From Stutzerimonas balearica DSM 6083 (GTDB taxonomy: Bacteria > Pseudomonadota > Gammaproteobacteria > Pseudomonadales > Pseudomonadaceae): a stretch of DNA of 64,000 nt. This document shows, one piece after another, positions 44,703 to 54,239 of this stretch (position 1 is the first letter of the stretch; every line of letters begins with the position of its first letter). The stretch is from assembly GCF_000818015.1 (NCBI RefSeq), contig NZ_CP007511.1, positions 2,156,001-2,220,000 on the forward strand, in the 5' to 3' direction. A model generated the notes under the pieces. That model saw only the letters and a list, made by a program, of their open reading frames with translations. It had not been told where the DNA came from and searched no databases. The position numbers and the translations under genes were made by a program.

Positions 44703-44924
44703 TCAGACTTCGGTCGATGTGTCTTCCACCAGTTCGGCACGTAGCACCTTGAGCTCTGCTGGCGCGTGAATGGCAAGACGGACCCGGCCACCGCTCACCT
44801 CGCCACACATGATGGTCACACCATCGGTGGTCAGATGCCTGACGAGGTCGTCGAGGTTGGCGCCGGGCGCAACCGTCAGGCGCAGTTTTTCGCCCGGACG
44901 GCGGGAAAGTGTCAGATAACCCAT
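44703..44924 (-). CDS. rsmN: RsmN/RsmF-type CsrA-family RNA-binding regulator
   Basis: A 73-aa CsrA variant. The first strand is MGYLTLSRRPGEKLRL. It is followed by an inserted helix (GANLDDLVRHLTTDG) that ordinary CsrA/RsmA lacks, then VTIMCGEVSGGRVRLAIHAP and KVLRAELVED. The insertion is diagnostic of RsmN (RsmF) of P. aeruginosa, and the RNA-contacting Arg falls at residue 62, the same number as the essential R62 of that protein. It would bind GGA-containing loops in mRNA or Rsm RNAs. ATG 44924 follows GGAAGCGACAAC; a longer frame upstream is spurious. Confidence 0.9.
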   Translation of the reverse strand: MGYLTLSRRPGEKLRLTVAPGANLDDLVRHLTTDGVTIMCGEVSGGRVRLAIHAPAELKVLRAELVEDTSTEV

Positions 44925-45006
44925 GTTGTCGCTTCCTTTGTATAGGGCGCTTGGCCCGTGATGGTTCGTATAGTCGGATCGTGGCGTCCGGCAGCCGGCG
45001 CTCTGG

Positions 45007-45489
45007 CTAGCGTCTGCTGTAGCAGCGCACCAAGTCGCCCTCGTAGTGGTACAGGCAGAGATGGTTTTCCGGCGCCGCGAGCAGGCGTAGCTGCACGACC
45101 TCCCCTTCATACAGGCCGAAGCCCTCGGAGTAGCCGCTGGCCATGTAGGAGCATCGGTTCGCGGCCGCGGTGTGCGTGACCGCGACGACTTCGTAGCTGA
45201 TGTAGCGCTCGGTGCGCACCTTCAAGGCACCGGAGACGGTATCGATCGGCTGGCCGCTTTCGTCCAGGCAGGCATCGAACAGGCGCGGGCCGGTCTTGCG
45301 CCACTCTCGGAACAGCCGTGCGCGCGGCTCGCCACTCTTGGAGAACGCCATGAGCTCGGACAGGTAGCGGCCACTCTCTCCGCCCGGTAGCCGCAACGAC
45401 AGGGCGAGCGCGACGCCTACCAGCAGCAAAGCCAGCTGCAGCCCCAACAGGCCGACGGCTAGCCGCTTGCCGGCGTTCATGCCGAACAC
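45007..45489 (-). CDS. ToxS-like membrane-anchored periplasmic partner protein
   Basis: A 160-aa protein with one N-terminal membrane helix (RLAVGLLGLQLALLLVGVAL) and a periplasmic domain holding several cysteines (FDACLDES, NRCSYM, HLCLYHYE, RCYSRR) that could form disulfides. It overlaps the 3' end of the ToxR-like gene by 13 nt. Pairing of a wHTH-TM-periplasmic regulator with a small single-pass partner is the ToxR/ToxS or PsaE/PsaF plan, so a stabilising or effector-sensing role is inferred. Sequence identity with ToxS is not evident. Confidence 0.7.
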   Translation of the reverse strand: MFGMNAGKRLAVGLLGLQLALLLVGVALALSLRLPGGESGRYLSELMAFSKSGEPRARLFREWRKTGPRLFDACLDESGQPIDTVSGALKVRTERYISYEVVAVTHTAAANRCSYMASGYSEGFGLYEGEVVQLRLLAAPENHLCLYHYEGDLVRCYSRR

Positions 45490-46307
45490 CGCCGGAGAAA
45501 TGCCGACACGGCCGGAGCGAGGCCACGGCCCTTCGGAATGATCGCGTTGACCGCAGTGCCGCTGGCTGGCACGCAGGACAGGCTGAAGTCATTGCTGCGC
45601 GGCACGACCCAGTAGTCGGCGCTCGCTTCGGCGAACGCCGGCGCGACGATAGCTTCCAGCAATTCGTCGACCGGATTGCCGTTGCGCACGATGTTGAACC
45701 GATAACCGAGATGCTCCCGGGTATCCAACGCCACCGGGCCAGCGAGCAGGCTGGGCGTGTAGTTGGCGTAGTCGTATTGCTGCCACAGCCAGAACATGAG
45801 CAGAACCAGGCCGAGCGAGGCATTCCAGACCCAGAGCAGCCCCGCCCCCTGCCCCGCGCTCACGGTTGGCCGGACAACGGCATCGGCATCCGCATCGGCT
45901 TCGCAGGTTGGCGTCGTGAGCAACGGTGGCGCAGCCGGCAGCGGCGTCGCTGGCGCGCTGGGCTCGGTGAGGGCGAAATCGGGGTTCCAGCGGTATCCGC
46001 GGCGGGGGACCGTCTGGATGATCTCGTGCAGCTTCTCGTCGCCAATCAGGTTGCGCAGGTTGAAGATGCACTGGTTCAGGCTACCGGTACTGACGATCCG
46101 GTGTTCCCAGGCGTAGCGCAGTATTTCTTCTCGGCTGCGGATTTGCCCGGGAACCGACAGCAGCAGCTCCAGGGCGCGGCTATCGGTGTAACTGATCGTC
46201 AGGCTCTCTTCGTTCCCGCTGGCATCTTGAATGAGCAGCAGGTTCTGCTCCGGGCGGAACTCGGCACGCCCGGCGCCCTTGTGGACTCTCAGATGATGGC
46301 TCTTCAT
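45477..46307 (-). CDS. ToxR/CadC-like membrane-bound transcriptional regulator
   Basis: A 276-aa protein: N-terminal OmpR-type winged helix (about 20-110; LELLLSVPGQIRSREEILRY, IFNLRNLIGDEKLHEIIQTV, PRRGYRW), an Ala/Pro-rich linker (about 112-150), a single TM helix (VWNASLGLVLLMFWLWQQ, about 158-175) and a C-terminal periplasmic domain of about 100 aa with two Cys (LSCVPAS, RRCSA). No receiver domain is present, so DNA binding occurs directly from the membrane. Co-encoded with the overlapping ToxS-like protein. Target genes unknown; rsmN and the unknowns downstream are candidates. Confidence 0.85.
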   Translation of the reverse strand: MKSHHLRVHKGAGRAEFRPEQNLLLIQDASGNEESLTISYTDSRALELLLSVPGQIRSREEILRYAWEHRIVSTGSLNQCIFNLRNLIGDEKLHEIIQTVPRRGYRWNPDFALTEPSAPATPLPAAPPLLTTPTCEADADADAVVRPTVSAGQGAGLLWVWNASLGLVLLMFWLWQQYDYANYTPSLLAGPVALDTREHLGYRFNIVRNGNPVDELLEAIVAPAFAEASADYWVVPRSNDFSLSCVPASGTAVNAIIPKGRGLAPAVSAFLRRCSA

Positions 46308-46496
46308 AGCGGCTTCCTGCAGACATCCGTGTCCCCTATGAGGAGGGCTGTGCCAGTCCCGTCCGTCCTTCTTGTTGTGATGTAGGCGTCATTCGCGACG
46401 CGTGGCCCTTCCCAACCACGCGTCGCCTTGATCTACCTTCATTCTAGAAGGGAGTTGGCAGCGGAAATCTGTCAGTTTCTTACAGCGCGAGCCGCT

Positions 46497-47504
46497 CTAG
46501 CGGTGCTCCTGACGGAGCCAGAGCCCCTTGCCCGCCAAGGCCTCGCGATCATGCGGGCGATCCAGATCCAGCCATGGCCCCTTCGGCACGAGCCCGTTGC
46601 CGTTGATCTGCCGATGGCTACCGTAGTAATGCCCTTTGATGTGCTGGAAATCGACCGTCGCGGCGATCCCGGGCCACTGGTATACCTCGCGCAGCCAGCT
46701 GGACAGGGCCGGGTAATCTTCGATGCGTCGCCAGTTGCACTTGAAGTGCCCGAAGTAGACGGCATCGAAGCGGATCAGTGAGGTGAACAGGCGAATATCG
46801 GCCTCGGTCAGGTATTGGCCCGCCAGGTAGCGTTGCCGGGCGAGACGCCGTTCCAGCCAGTCCAGCTCCTGGAAAAGTGCGTCGAAGGCCTCTTCGTAGG
46901 CTTCCTCGGTGGTGGCGAACCCCGCGCGATAGACGCCGTTGTTCACCGCCGCATAGACGCGCGCGTTGAGCGCGTCGATTTCGCCCCGCAGCGGCTCCGG
47001 ATAGAGGTCGACCTGCGAGCCGGTCAGATGATCGAAGGCCCTGTTGAAGATGCGCAGAATCTCGGCCGACTCGTTGTTGACGATGCAGCGGCGCTCGCGA
47101 TCCCAGAGTACCGGTACCGTGACCCGCCCGCTGTAGCGTGGGTCATCGAGGAGATAGCGCTGATAGAGGTATTCGAGGCCGTCCAGCCGGTCGCCGGTCG
47201 AACCACTGGCAGGCTCGAAGGTCCAGCCGTTTTCCAGCATCAGCCAGCCCACCACCGAGACGTCGATCAGCCCCTGCAGCGATTTCAGTTCACGTGCGAT
47301 CAGCGTCCGGTGCGCCCAGGGGCAGGCCAGCGATACGTAGAGGTGGTAGCGCCCGGGCTCGGCCTTGAAACCGCCGCGCCCATCGTCACCCGGCCTGCCC
47401 TCGGGCGTCACCCAGCTTCGCCGTTTCGCCTGCTCCCGCTCGAAGCGCCCGTCTCGGCTCTCGTACCAGCGGTCGTGCCAGCGCCCGTCGATCAGTAATC
47501 CCAT
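46497..47504 (-). CDS. Glutathionyl-hydroquinone reductase (GST xi class, YqjG-type)
   Basis: A 335-aa GST-fold enzyme that reduces glutathionyl-hydroquinones. The N-terminal thioredoxin-like half has the active Cys in YVSLACPWAHRT; NGVYRAGFATTEEAYEEA and RYLAGQYLTEADIRLFTSL, DAVYFGHFKCN belong to the all-helical half. Family members typically are 310-350 aa. ATG 47504 with GGGAGG upstream. It stands alone between the regulator pair and the ybiB-tus group. Confidence 0.93.
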   Translation of the reverse strand: MGLLIDGRWHDRWYESRDGRFEREQAKRRSWVTPEGRPGDDGRGGFKAEPGRYHLYVSLACPWAHRTLIARELKSLQGLIDVSVVGWLMLENGWTFEPASGSTGDRLDGLEYLYQRYLLDDPRYSGRVTVPVLWDRERRCIVNNESAEILRIFNRAFDHLTGSQVDLYPEPLRGEIDALNARVYAAVNNGVYRAGFATTEEAYEEAFDALFQELDWLERRLARQRYLAGQYLTEADIRLFTSLIRFDAVYFGHFKCNWRRIEDYPALSSWLREVYQWPGIAATVDFQHIKGHYYGSHRQINGNGLVPKGPWLDLDRPHDREALAGKGLWLRQEHR

Positions 47505-47589
47505 GCTGCCTCCCGTCGTTTGTCTTCGGAAAACAGTCTAGGGGCGATGGTTCAGCCGATCGGCCGGATTCGCGGAAGCCTATGATCGA

Positions 47590-48570
47590 TCAGATCGATC
47601 GGTCCCGCTGTTGCCAGTACGCTCGCGCCTGTTCAAAGGCCTCGTCGCGGCTGGCACCCAGCCCGCGAAGCGCCAGTGCCATGGTGGCCGTCGTGGCGAG
47701 CTCTCCATAGGCATCGGGCTCGCCGCGCCACACCGCCAGCAGGTGCGCCGGATCGAGTTCGGCCGGCTTGACGTGACGCTGCGCGGAAAGCGCCGGCCAT
47801 GGTTCGTCCCAGGCTTCGCCATTGGCCGTTCCGTAGAGCACCGCAGCGCTGTCCGGGTTGATCTCCACCTCGCCGCCCTCGCCCTTGACCACGATGGCGG
47901 TGTCGCCGAGCAGTCGACTGGCTTGGCGATGGATCTCCTGATAGCCAGGGTGAAAGATGCTCTGCAGCCCGCATCGCGCCCCGAGCGGGTTGAGGATGCG
48001 CGCCAGCGAATGGATCGGCGAACGCAAGCCGAGCACGTTGCGCAGATCGATCATGCGCTGCAGGACGGGCATCCAGGCCCCAAGCGGGATGAAGGCGAGG
48101 CTGTCCCGATCGAGCGTCTCCTGTACCTGCGTCCAGTTCTCGCAGCGACCGATACCCAGCAGATCGAGCAGCTGCTCGGTGTACAGTCGCCCGGCGGTAT
48201 GCGTGCCACCGCCATGCAACAGGATGCGCACGCCATTGCCTGCCAGACAGCGCGCCGCCAACAGATACCACGGCAGATGGCGCTTCTTGCCGGCATAGCT
48301 TGGCCAATCCAGATCGACGCGGACGGCCGGGCTGGGCAGACGTGCCCGTACCGCCTCGGTGAAACCCGCAAGCTCTTCGGCGCTTTCTTCCTTGTGCCTG
48401 AGCAACATCAGAAAGGCGCCGAGCTGGACATCTTCCACCTCGCCGTCGAGCAACATGCCCATGGCCACACGGGCTTCGTCGCGCGTCAAGCCACGCGCAC
48501 CGCGTTTACCCTTGCCCAGGATGCGTACGAATTCGGCGAAGGGATGTTCTACAGGAGAGGTCATAGGCAA
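47590..48570 (-). CDS. ybiB: YbiB-family (TrpD2-like) protein
   Basis: A 326-aa homologue of anthranilate phosphoribosyltransferase. GSxHT-like RILLHGGGTHTAGRLYTEQLL and LRNVLGLRSPIHSLARILNP match the family, whose E. coli member YbiB binds nucleic acid rather than making anthranilate derivatives. It overlaps tusE by 10 nt and is the last gene of the tus operon. Confidence 0.88.
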   Translation of the reverse strand: MPMTSPVEHPFAEFVRILGKGKRGARGLTRDEARVAMGMLLDGEVEDVQLGAFLMLLRHKEESAEELAGFTEAVRARLPSPAVRVDLDWPSYAGKKRHLPWYLLAARCLAGNGVRILLHGGGTHTAGRLYTEQLLDLLGIGRCENWTQVQETLDRDSLAFIPLGAWMPVLQRMIDLRNVLGLRSPIHSLARILNPLGARCGLQSIFHPGYQEIHRQASRLLGDTAIVVKGEGGEVEINPDSAAVLYGTANGEAWDEPWPALSAQRHVKPAELDPAHLLAVWRGEPDAYGELATTATMALALRGLGASRDEAFEQARAYWQQRDRSI

Positions 48571-48896
48571 TTGGTCGGCTTCGGCAGGCCCGCGAGCTTC
48601 GCGGCCAGTTTGGCGGGAGTGCCCTTGAACAGGCGGTTCAGATGCAGGCTGTTGCCCTTCTGCGGCCCGAGTTCGGTGGCCACGTACTTGACCAGCGGGC
48701 GGTTCGCGGGTGAAAGCTGATAGCGGTCGTAGAAGCGCCGCAACAAATGCAGGATTTCCCAGTGGGCCTCCTCCAGCGCGAGGCCTTCACGCTCGGCGAG
48801 CGCCTCTGCGACGGCCTCGTTCCAGTCGCTCAAGTCGACCAGGTAGCCATCGGCGTCCAGCGCGATGGCGCGGCCCTGTACGCTCAAGTCACTCAT
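48561..48896 (-). CDS. tusE: Sulfurtransferase TusE (DsrC family)
   Basis: A 111-aa DsrC/TusE protein with the conserved C-terminal arm KPTNCL holding the penultimate Cys (C110) that receives persulfide from TusBCD and passes it to MnmA for 2-thiolation of U34 in tRNA-Lys, -Glu and -Gln. Typical motifs WNEAVAEALAEREGL, HWEILHLLRRFYDRY. Overlaps both neighbours by a few bases. Confidence 0.95.
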   Translation of the reverse strand: MSDLSVQGRAIALDADGYLVDLSDWNEAVAEALAEREGLALEEAHWEILHLLRRFYDRYQLSPANRPLVKYVATELGPQKGNSLHLNRLFKGTPAKLAAKLAGLPKPTNCL

Positions 48897-49195
48897 AACC
48901 AGCTATTGACCCGGTCATAGCGACCGCAGAGTTCAACGAACTCAGGGTAGTCGACCAACTGAACACGCGTGGCGAGCGGTATCGCGCCGCGCGCCGCATG
49001 GTCTTCGGCCAGGGTGAAGACATGGATGCTCGGGTCGAGGCCGACCAGCGCCTCTTGGGGCGCACTGCCCGGCTGCAGGGCATAAACCGCGTCGCCACTG
49101 AGCAGCACGGCGTCGGAGCGCTCCAGCAGGCGAAGGCAGCTGGCGAAGCGGCCATCGTCGAAGGGTGAGTGGGACAGCAGGTGCAGAGTGGCCAT
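48893..49195 (-). CDS. tusB: Sulfur relay subunit TusB
   Basis: A 100-aa DsrH/TusB-family subunit of the TusBCD heterohexamer (MATLHLLSHSPFDDGRFASC, ATRVQLVDYPEFVELCGRYD). It overlaps tusC by one base and tusE by 4 nt. Confidence 0.92.
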   Translation of the reverse strand: MATLHLLSHSPFDDGRFASCLRLLERSDAVLLSGDAVYALQPGSAPQEALVGLDPSIHVFTLAEDHAARGAIPLATRVQLVDYPEFVELCGRYDRVNSWL

Positions 49196-49557
49196 CAGAG
49201 CGTAATCACATGGTCGAAACGGTTGAGAAGCGCGCGCAGCTCGTCTTCGCCGAGCACGTCCACGGGCAGCGCCAGTGACCCGGCGTCGAGGCCACGTTCG
49301 TCAAGGCTGCGGGCGCAGGCATAGAGGGTATCGACGCCGAACATCGGCAGGGCCTGAAGGTTGGCCGAGAGGTTCTTCTGCTCGATGGCGGCAGGTTGCT
49401 GTGCCGCGGCGAGTTGGAACACGCCGTCGTCGAGAAACAGCAAGCCCAGCGGCAGCTCGAAGGCGCCGCCTGCGAGCGCGATGTCCAGCGCCTCGCGCGC
49501 CGATGGGCCGCTCCAGGGGCCCTGCCGGCTGATGATCAGCATCGAACGCGTCATCAA
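49195..49557 (-). CDS. tusC: Sulfur relay subunit TusC
   Basis: A 120-aa DsrF/TusC-family subunit: SMLIISRQGPWSGPSAREAL, FLDDGVFQLAAAQQP, YACARSLDERGL. It overlaps tusD by 4 nt. Together with TusD and TusB it forms the sulfur-transfer complex feeding TusE. Confidence 0.93.
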   Translation of the reverse strand: MMTRSMLIISRQGPWSGPSAREALDIALAGGAFELPLGLLFLDDGVFQLAAAQQPAAIEQKNLSANLQALPMFGVDTLYACARSLDERGLDAGSLALPVDVLGEDELRALLNRFDHVITL

Positions 49558-49946
49558 TTGCCTCCAAAGCAGACCAGACGGTCGGCCTCCTGCGCGGCCT
49601 CATGGAGCTGGCCGAGGCCGGACAGCGTCCATCCCGCGCTCAGGTTCGCAGCCGGACGCCGGTAGCGTGCGGCCTCCTGCTCGTCCAGCACACCGCGGCG
49701 CAAGCCGGCCGCAATGCAGACCACCCCGTCGAGCTGATTGTCCGTGACGAAACGGCTCCAGGCCGCCGCCACGTCGAGCTCGTCCTGGGCGAACACGACG
49801 TTGGCCGATGCGCTATGCACGCCGTCCTGGTAGAAGAACAGCCGCACGATTTCATGCCCGCCTGCCAGCGTCGCCTCGGCAAACCGCAGGGCACGGCGCG
49901 CGGCCGGCGAATGAGGCGGGGAAAACAGTGCGATTGCGAATTTCAT
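49554..49946 (-). CDS. tusD: Sulfurtransferase TusD
   Basis: A 130-aa DsrE/TusD-family subunit with the catalytic Cys in GVVCIAAGLRRG (C77) that accepts sulfur from TusA. ATG 49946 (MKFAIALFSPP) is the family start; the longer frame from 49994 is rejected. It is the first gene of tusDCBE-ybiB, downstream of the YccA gene and its terminator. Confidence 0.94.
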   Translation of the reverse strand: MKFAIALFSPPHSPAARRALRFAEATLAGGHEIVRLFFYQDGVHSASANVVFAQDELDVAAAWSRFVTDNQLDGVVCIAAGLRRGVLDEQEAARYRRPAANLSAGWTLSGLGQLHEAAQEADRLVCFGGN

Positions 49947-49997
49947 GACGCATCCATCGTTATGCAGGGCTGCAATGATACGCCAGGCACACAAATG

Positions 49998-50019
49998 AAA
50001 AAGCCCGCCGAAGCGGGCT
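49998..50019 (-). terminator. Rho-independent terminator after the YccA gene
   Basis: On the minus strand AGCCCGC (50019 to 50013), loop TTCG, GCGGGCT (50008 to 50002), then TTTTC; it lies 20 nt after the stop of the YccA gene. Confidence 0.88.
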
Positions 50020-50038
50020 GATTCGATAGCACGAACCG

Positions 50039-50704
50039 TCAGTCGTCGCCCGCAATGCCCAGCAGCTGCAGCAGGCTGATGAACAGGTTGTAGAGCGAAA
50101 CGAACAGGCCAATCGTGGCCATGATGTAGTTGCGCTCGCCACCGTGGATGATGGCGCTGGTCTGGAACAGGATGCAGGCCGAGGAAAACAGCACGAAGCC
50201 GGCGCTGATGGCCAGTTGCAGACCGCTGATCTGGAAGAAGAAGCCAACCAGCATCGCTCCCAGCAGCACGAAGAAGCCTGCGGTGATGAAGCCGCTCAGG
50301 AAGCTCATGTCCTTGCGCGTTATCAGCACGTAGGCCGACAACCCGAAGAACACCAAGGCAGTCATGGATAGCGCGGACGTCACCAGCTCGCCACCGTTGG
50401 CGAGGCCGAGATACAGGTTGAGGACCGGGCCCAGCGTATAGCCCATAAAACCGGTCAAGGCGAAGGTACTGACCAGGCCCCAGGCCGAGTTGCGTAGCTT
50501 CACGGTGAGAAAGAACAAGCCATAGAAGCCGATCAGCACCACGAAGATGTTGGGATACGCGGCATTGGCCTGCATGGCCAGATAGGCAACCAGGCCGCTG
50601 AAAGCCAGGGTCATGGCCAGCAGGCCGTAGGTGTTACGCAGCACTTTGCTGACTTCGCGCTGCTCCACTTCTGCGTGGCTAAGCGCGTATTCGTGTTCTC
50701 GCAT
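50039..50704 (-). CDS. Bax inhibitor-1/YccA-family membrane protein
   Basis: A 221-aa inner-membrane protein with seven hydrophobic segments (LLAMTLAFSGLVAYLAMQ through FVSLYNLFISLLQLLGIAGDD), the family hallmark. E. coli YccA interacts with FtsH and SecY quality control. The open frame continues upstream across the tRNA-Ser gene to 51256, but ATG 50704 (MREHEYALSHAEVEQ) with GGAGCG upstream is the true start. Confidence 0.94.
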   Translation of the reverse strand: MREHEYALSHAEVEQREVSKVLRNTYGLLAMTLAFSGLVAYLAMQANAAYPNIFVVLIGFYGLFFLTVKLRNSAWGLVSTFALTGFMGYTLGPVLNLYLGLANGGELVTSALSMTALVFFGLSAYVLITRKDMSFLSGFITAGFFVLLGAMLVGFFFQISGLQLAISAGFVLFSSACILFQTSAIIHGGERNYIMATIGLFVSLYNLFISLLQLLGIAGDD

Positions 50705-50825
50705 GGCGACGCTCCTGACGATGATCGAAGAGAATTTGCCCGGACTATAACAGAGGCGAGGCAGAACTCTGCGCTCAGAGTTTGACAGTCTGTTTCGATC
50801 CGGTACTATGGCGCCCGCTTCATGC

Positions 50826-50915
50826 GGAGGTGTGGCCGAGTGGTTGAAGGCAGCGGTCTTGAAAACCGCCGAAGGGGAAACTCTTCCGTGAGTTCGAATC
50901 TCACCGCCTCCGCCA
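50826..50915 (+). tRNA. tRNA-Ser(UGA)
   Basis: A 90-nt class II tRNA. Acceptor stem GGAGGTG (50826-50832) pairs with CGCCTCC (50905-50911), followed by discriminator G and encoded CCA (50913-50915). The anticodon TGA is at 50860-50862 between GCGGT and ACCGC stems, a long variable arm follows, and the T-loop is TTCGAAT. A terminator follows 11 nt later. Confidence 0.97.
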
Positions 50916-50925
50916 TCTGCATAGC

Positions 50926-50954
50926 AAAAGCCCCGGTTCTCCGGGGCTTTTTTT
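50926..50954. terminator. Bidirectional terminator between tRNA-Ser and cysG
   Basis: AAAAGCCCCGG (50926-50936), loop TTCT, CCGGGGCTTTTTTT (50941-50954). It has T-runs on both strands, so it can end tRNA-Ser on plus and cysG on minus. Confidence 0.92.
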
Positions 50955-50964
50955 CGGGCTACCG

Positions 50965-52359
50965 CTATTCTGTCTGCGCAGCGCCCTCGAACCAGGCGAG
51001 CTTTTCGCGCAACTGGACGACTTCCCCCACGATCAGCAGCGTCGGAGCCTGCACCTGTTCGGTGGCCACCCGCCCGGGCAAATCGGCCAGCGTTGCGGCG
51101 AAAACCCGTTGATTGCGCGTGGTGCCCTGCTGCACCAGTGCCGCCGGTGTCGAGGCGGCGCGGCCGTGTGCGATGAGCTGCTCGCAAATCACCGGCAGTC
51201 CGACCAGCCCCATATAGAAAACCAGCGTCTGCGCCGGCGCGGCCAGCTCCGCCCATGGCAGGTCGCAGCTACCGTCCTTCAGGTGACCGGTGACGAAGCG
51301 TACCGATTGCGCATGATCCCGATGGGTCAATGGAATGCCGGCGTATGCGGCGCAACCACTGGCTGCGGTGATTCCCGGCACCACTTGGAATGGCACACCA
51401 TTGGCTGCGAGCTCTTCGATCTCTTCACCGCCACGCCCGAAGATGAACGGATCCCCCCCTTTGAGCCGCAACACGCGCTTGCCCTGTTTCGCCAGAGCGA
51501 CCAGTTGCTGGTTGATCTGCTCCTGAGGCAGCGCGTGATTGGCCCGCTGCTTGCCCACGTAGATCCGGTCGGCATCGCGCCGGCACAGTTCGAGGATGGC
51601 CGGGGCAACCAGGCGGTCATACAACACGACATCGGCCTGCTGCATCAGGCGCAAGGCACGGAACGTCAAAAGATCCGGATCACCGGGCCCAGCACCGACC
51701 AGATAAACCTCACCCAGCAGCTGCTCCCTGTCGCCCGCGAGCTTTTCCTCCAGCAACTGCTCGGCTTGCGCCTGTCGCCCGCTCAGCGCCTGTTCAGCGA
51801 TCGGCCCCTGAAACACTTCTTCCCAGAAGATGCGGCGCTGCTGGACGTTGGCGAAGCGCGCCTTGACCCTCGCCCGATAGCGCCGCGCCAGACCCGCGAG
51901 CTGGCCGTAGGCAGCAGGTATCCACGTCTCGATGCGGGCACGCATCAACCGCGCCAGTACGGGCGCGTCGCCGCCGCTGGATACCGCGATCATCAGCGGC
52001 GAGCGGTCGACGATGGCCGGAAAGATCACACTGCACAGTTCCGGCGCATCCACCACGTTCACGGGGATCCCGATCGTACGGGCGTCGGCGGATACCTGTG
52101 CATTGGTAGGCTCGCTATCGGTAGCGGCAATCGCCAGCACGCAGCCGTGCAGATCATCGGCCGTGTAGTTGCGCGCCCGGCTCTCACCGCCGCTTTCTGC
52201 GACAAGCGCAACCAGCGATTGATCGATGCTCGGCGCTACCACGCGCACGCAGGCGCCGGCATCGGCCAGCAGTCGCGCCTTGCGCAAGGCGACCTCGCCG
52301 CCGCCGACGACGAGCACCAGCCGGCCCTTTAGATCGTGAAACAGCGGAAGGTAATCCAT
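50965..52359 (-). CDS. cysG: Siroheme synthase (uroporphyrinogen methyltransferase / precorrin-2 oxidase / ferrochelatase)
   Basis: A 464-aa bifunctional enzyme. The N-terminal part ([17 protein letters not shown], about 1-210) oxidises precorrin-2 and inserts iron. The C-terminal SUMT part ([65 protein letters not shown]) methylates uroporphyrinogen III. It makes siroheme for NirB and sulfite reductase. ATG 52359 ([13 protein letters not shown]) is the family start. Confidence 0.97.
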   Translation of the reverse strand: MDYLPLFHDLKGRLVLVVGGGEVALRKARLLADAGACVRVVAPSIDQSLVALVAESGGESRARNYTADDLHGCVLAIAATDSEPTNAQVSADARTIGIPVNVVDAPELCSVIFPAIVDRSPLMIAVSSGGDAPVLARLMRARIETWIPAAYGQLAGLARRYRARVKARFANVQQRRIFWEEVFQGPIAEQALSGRQAQAEQLLEEKLAGDREQLLGEVYLVGAGPGDPDLLTFRALRLMQQADVVLYDRLVAPAILELCRRDADRIYVGKQRANHALPQEQINQQLVALAKQGKRVLRLKGGDPFIFGRGGEEIEELAANGVPFQVVPGITAASGCAAYAGIPLTHRDHAQSVRFVTGHLKDGSCDLPWAELAAPAQTLVFYMGLVGLPVICEQLIAHGRAASTPAALVQQGTTRNQRVFAATLADLPGRVATEQVQAPTLLIVGEVVQLREKLAWFEGAAQTE

Positions 52360-52517
52360 GAGCGAATCCTGGCAGTTGGGGTATCCATCACAGCGGCTGC
52401 CGCTGCGCGTGCCCTTGTCGAGCATCAAGTAAGCGCGCGGCGGCTACCGTGCGATGAGGCCTGGCCCTTCGGACTACCACATCCAGGGCCGGCCTCGGCA
52501 CGCTCGCCCGGGCCCGG

Positions 52518-53843
<1,326 letters not shown>

Positions 53844-53864
53844 TTACTGGCGATCGCACGTCAT

Positions 53865-54239
53865 TCATAACCTGGCGAGCGCCAGGCCGGCCCATGCCGC
53901 CAGCAATCCGCCGACGACGCTGCCACTCGTATACAGCAGCGCGGTCAGCACCTGGCCGCTTTCCAGGAGCCGCAAACTATCGAGCGAAAAACTGGAAAAG
54001 GTCGTCAGCGAACCGAGAAAGCCGATGATCAGCGCCCCGCGCAGCTCCGGCGATACCTCTGGGCGCGTCAGAAAATGCGCGTAGAGGAAGCCGATGATCA
54101 GGCAGCCAGCCAGATTGACGGTCAGGGTGGCAAAGTAGAAATGCCGCGGCCATTGGTTGGACACCCATAGCGATATGCCGAAACGCATCAGCGTACCGAC
54201 GATTCCACCCAGCGCGACGGCCAGCAGCATGCGCATCAA
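53865..54239 (-). CDS. crcB: Fluoride channel CrcB (Fluc)
   Basis: A 124-aa four-helix membrane protein exporting fluoride. The family motif [17 protein letters not shown] contains the fluoride-path Phe/Thr residues, and [18 protein letters not shown] the N-terminal Gly/Arg motif. Its ATG overlaps the rarA stop by 4 nt, so expression follows the ftsK-lolA-rarA transcript; no fluoride riboswitch was seen. Confidence 0.94.
   Translation of the reverse strand: MMRMLLAVALGGIVGTLMRFGISLWVSNQWPRHFYFATLTVNLAGCLIIGFLYAHFLTRPEVSPELRGALIIGFLGSLTTFSSFSLDSLRLLESGQVLTALLYTSGSVVGGLLAAWAGLALARL

Noticed and set aside
50705..51256. Upstream extension of the YccA-family frame
   Set aside because: It runs through the tRNA-Ser gene on the opposite strand and into cysG; the family start is ATG 50704.
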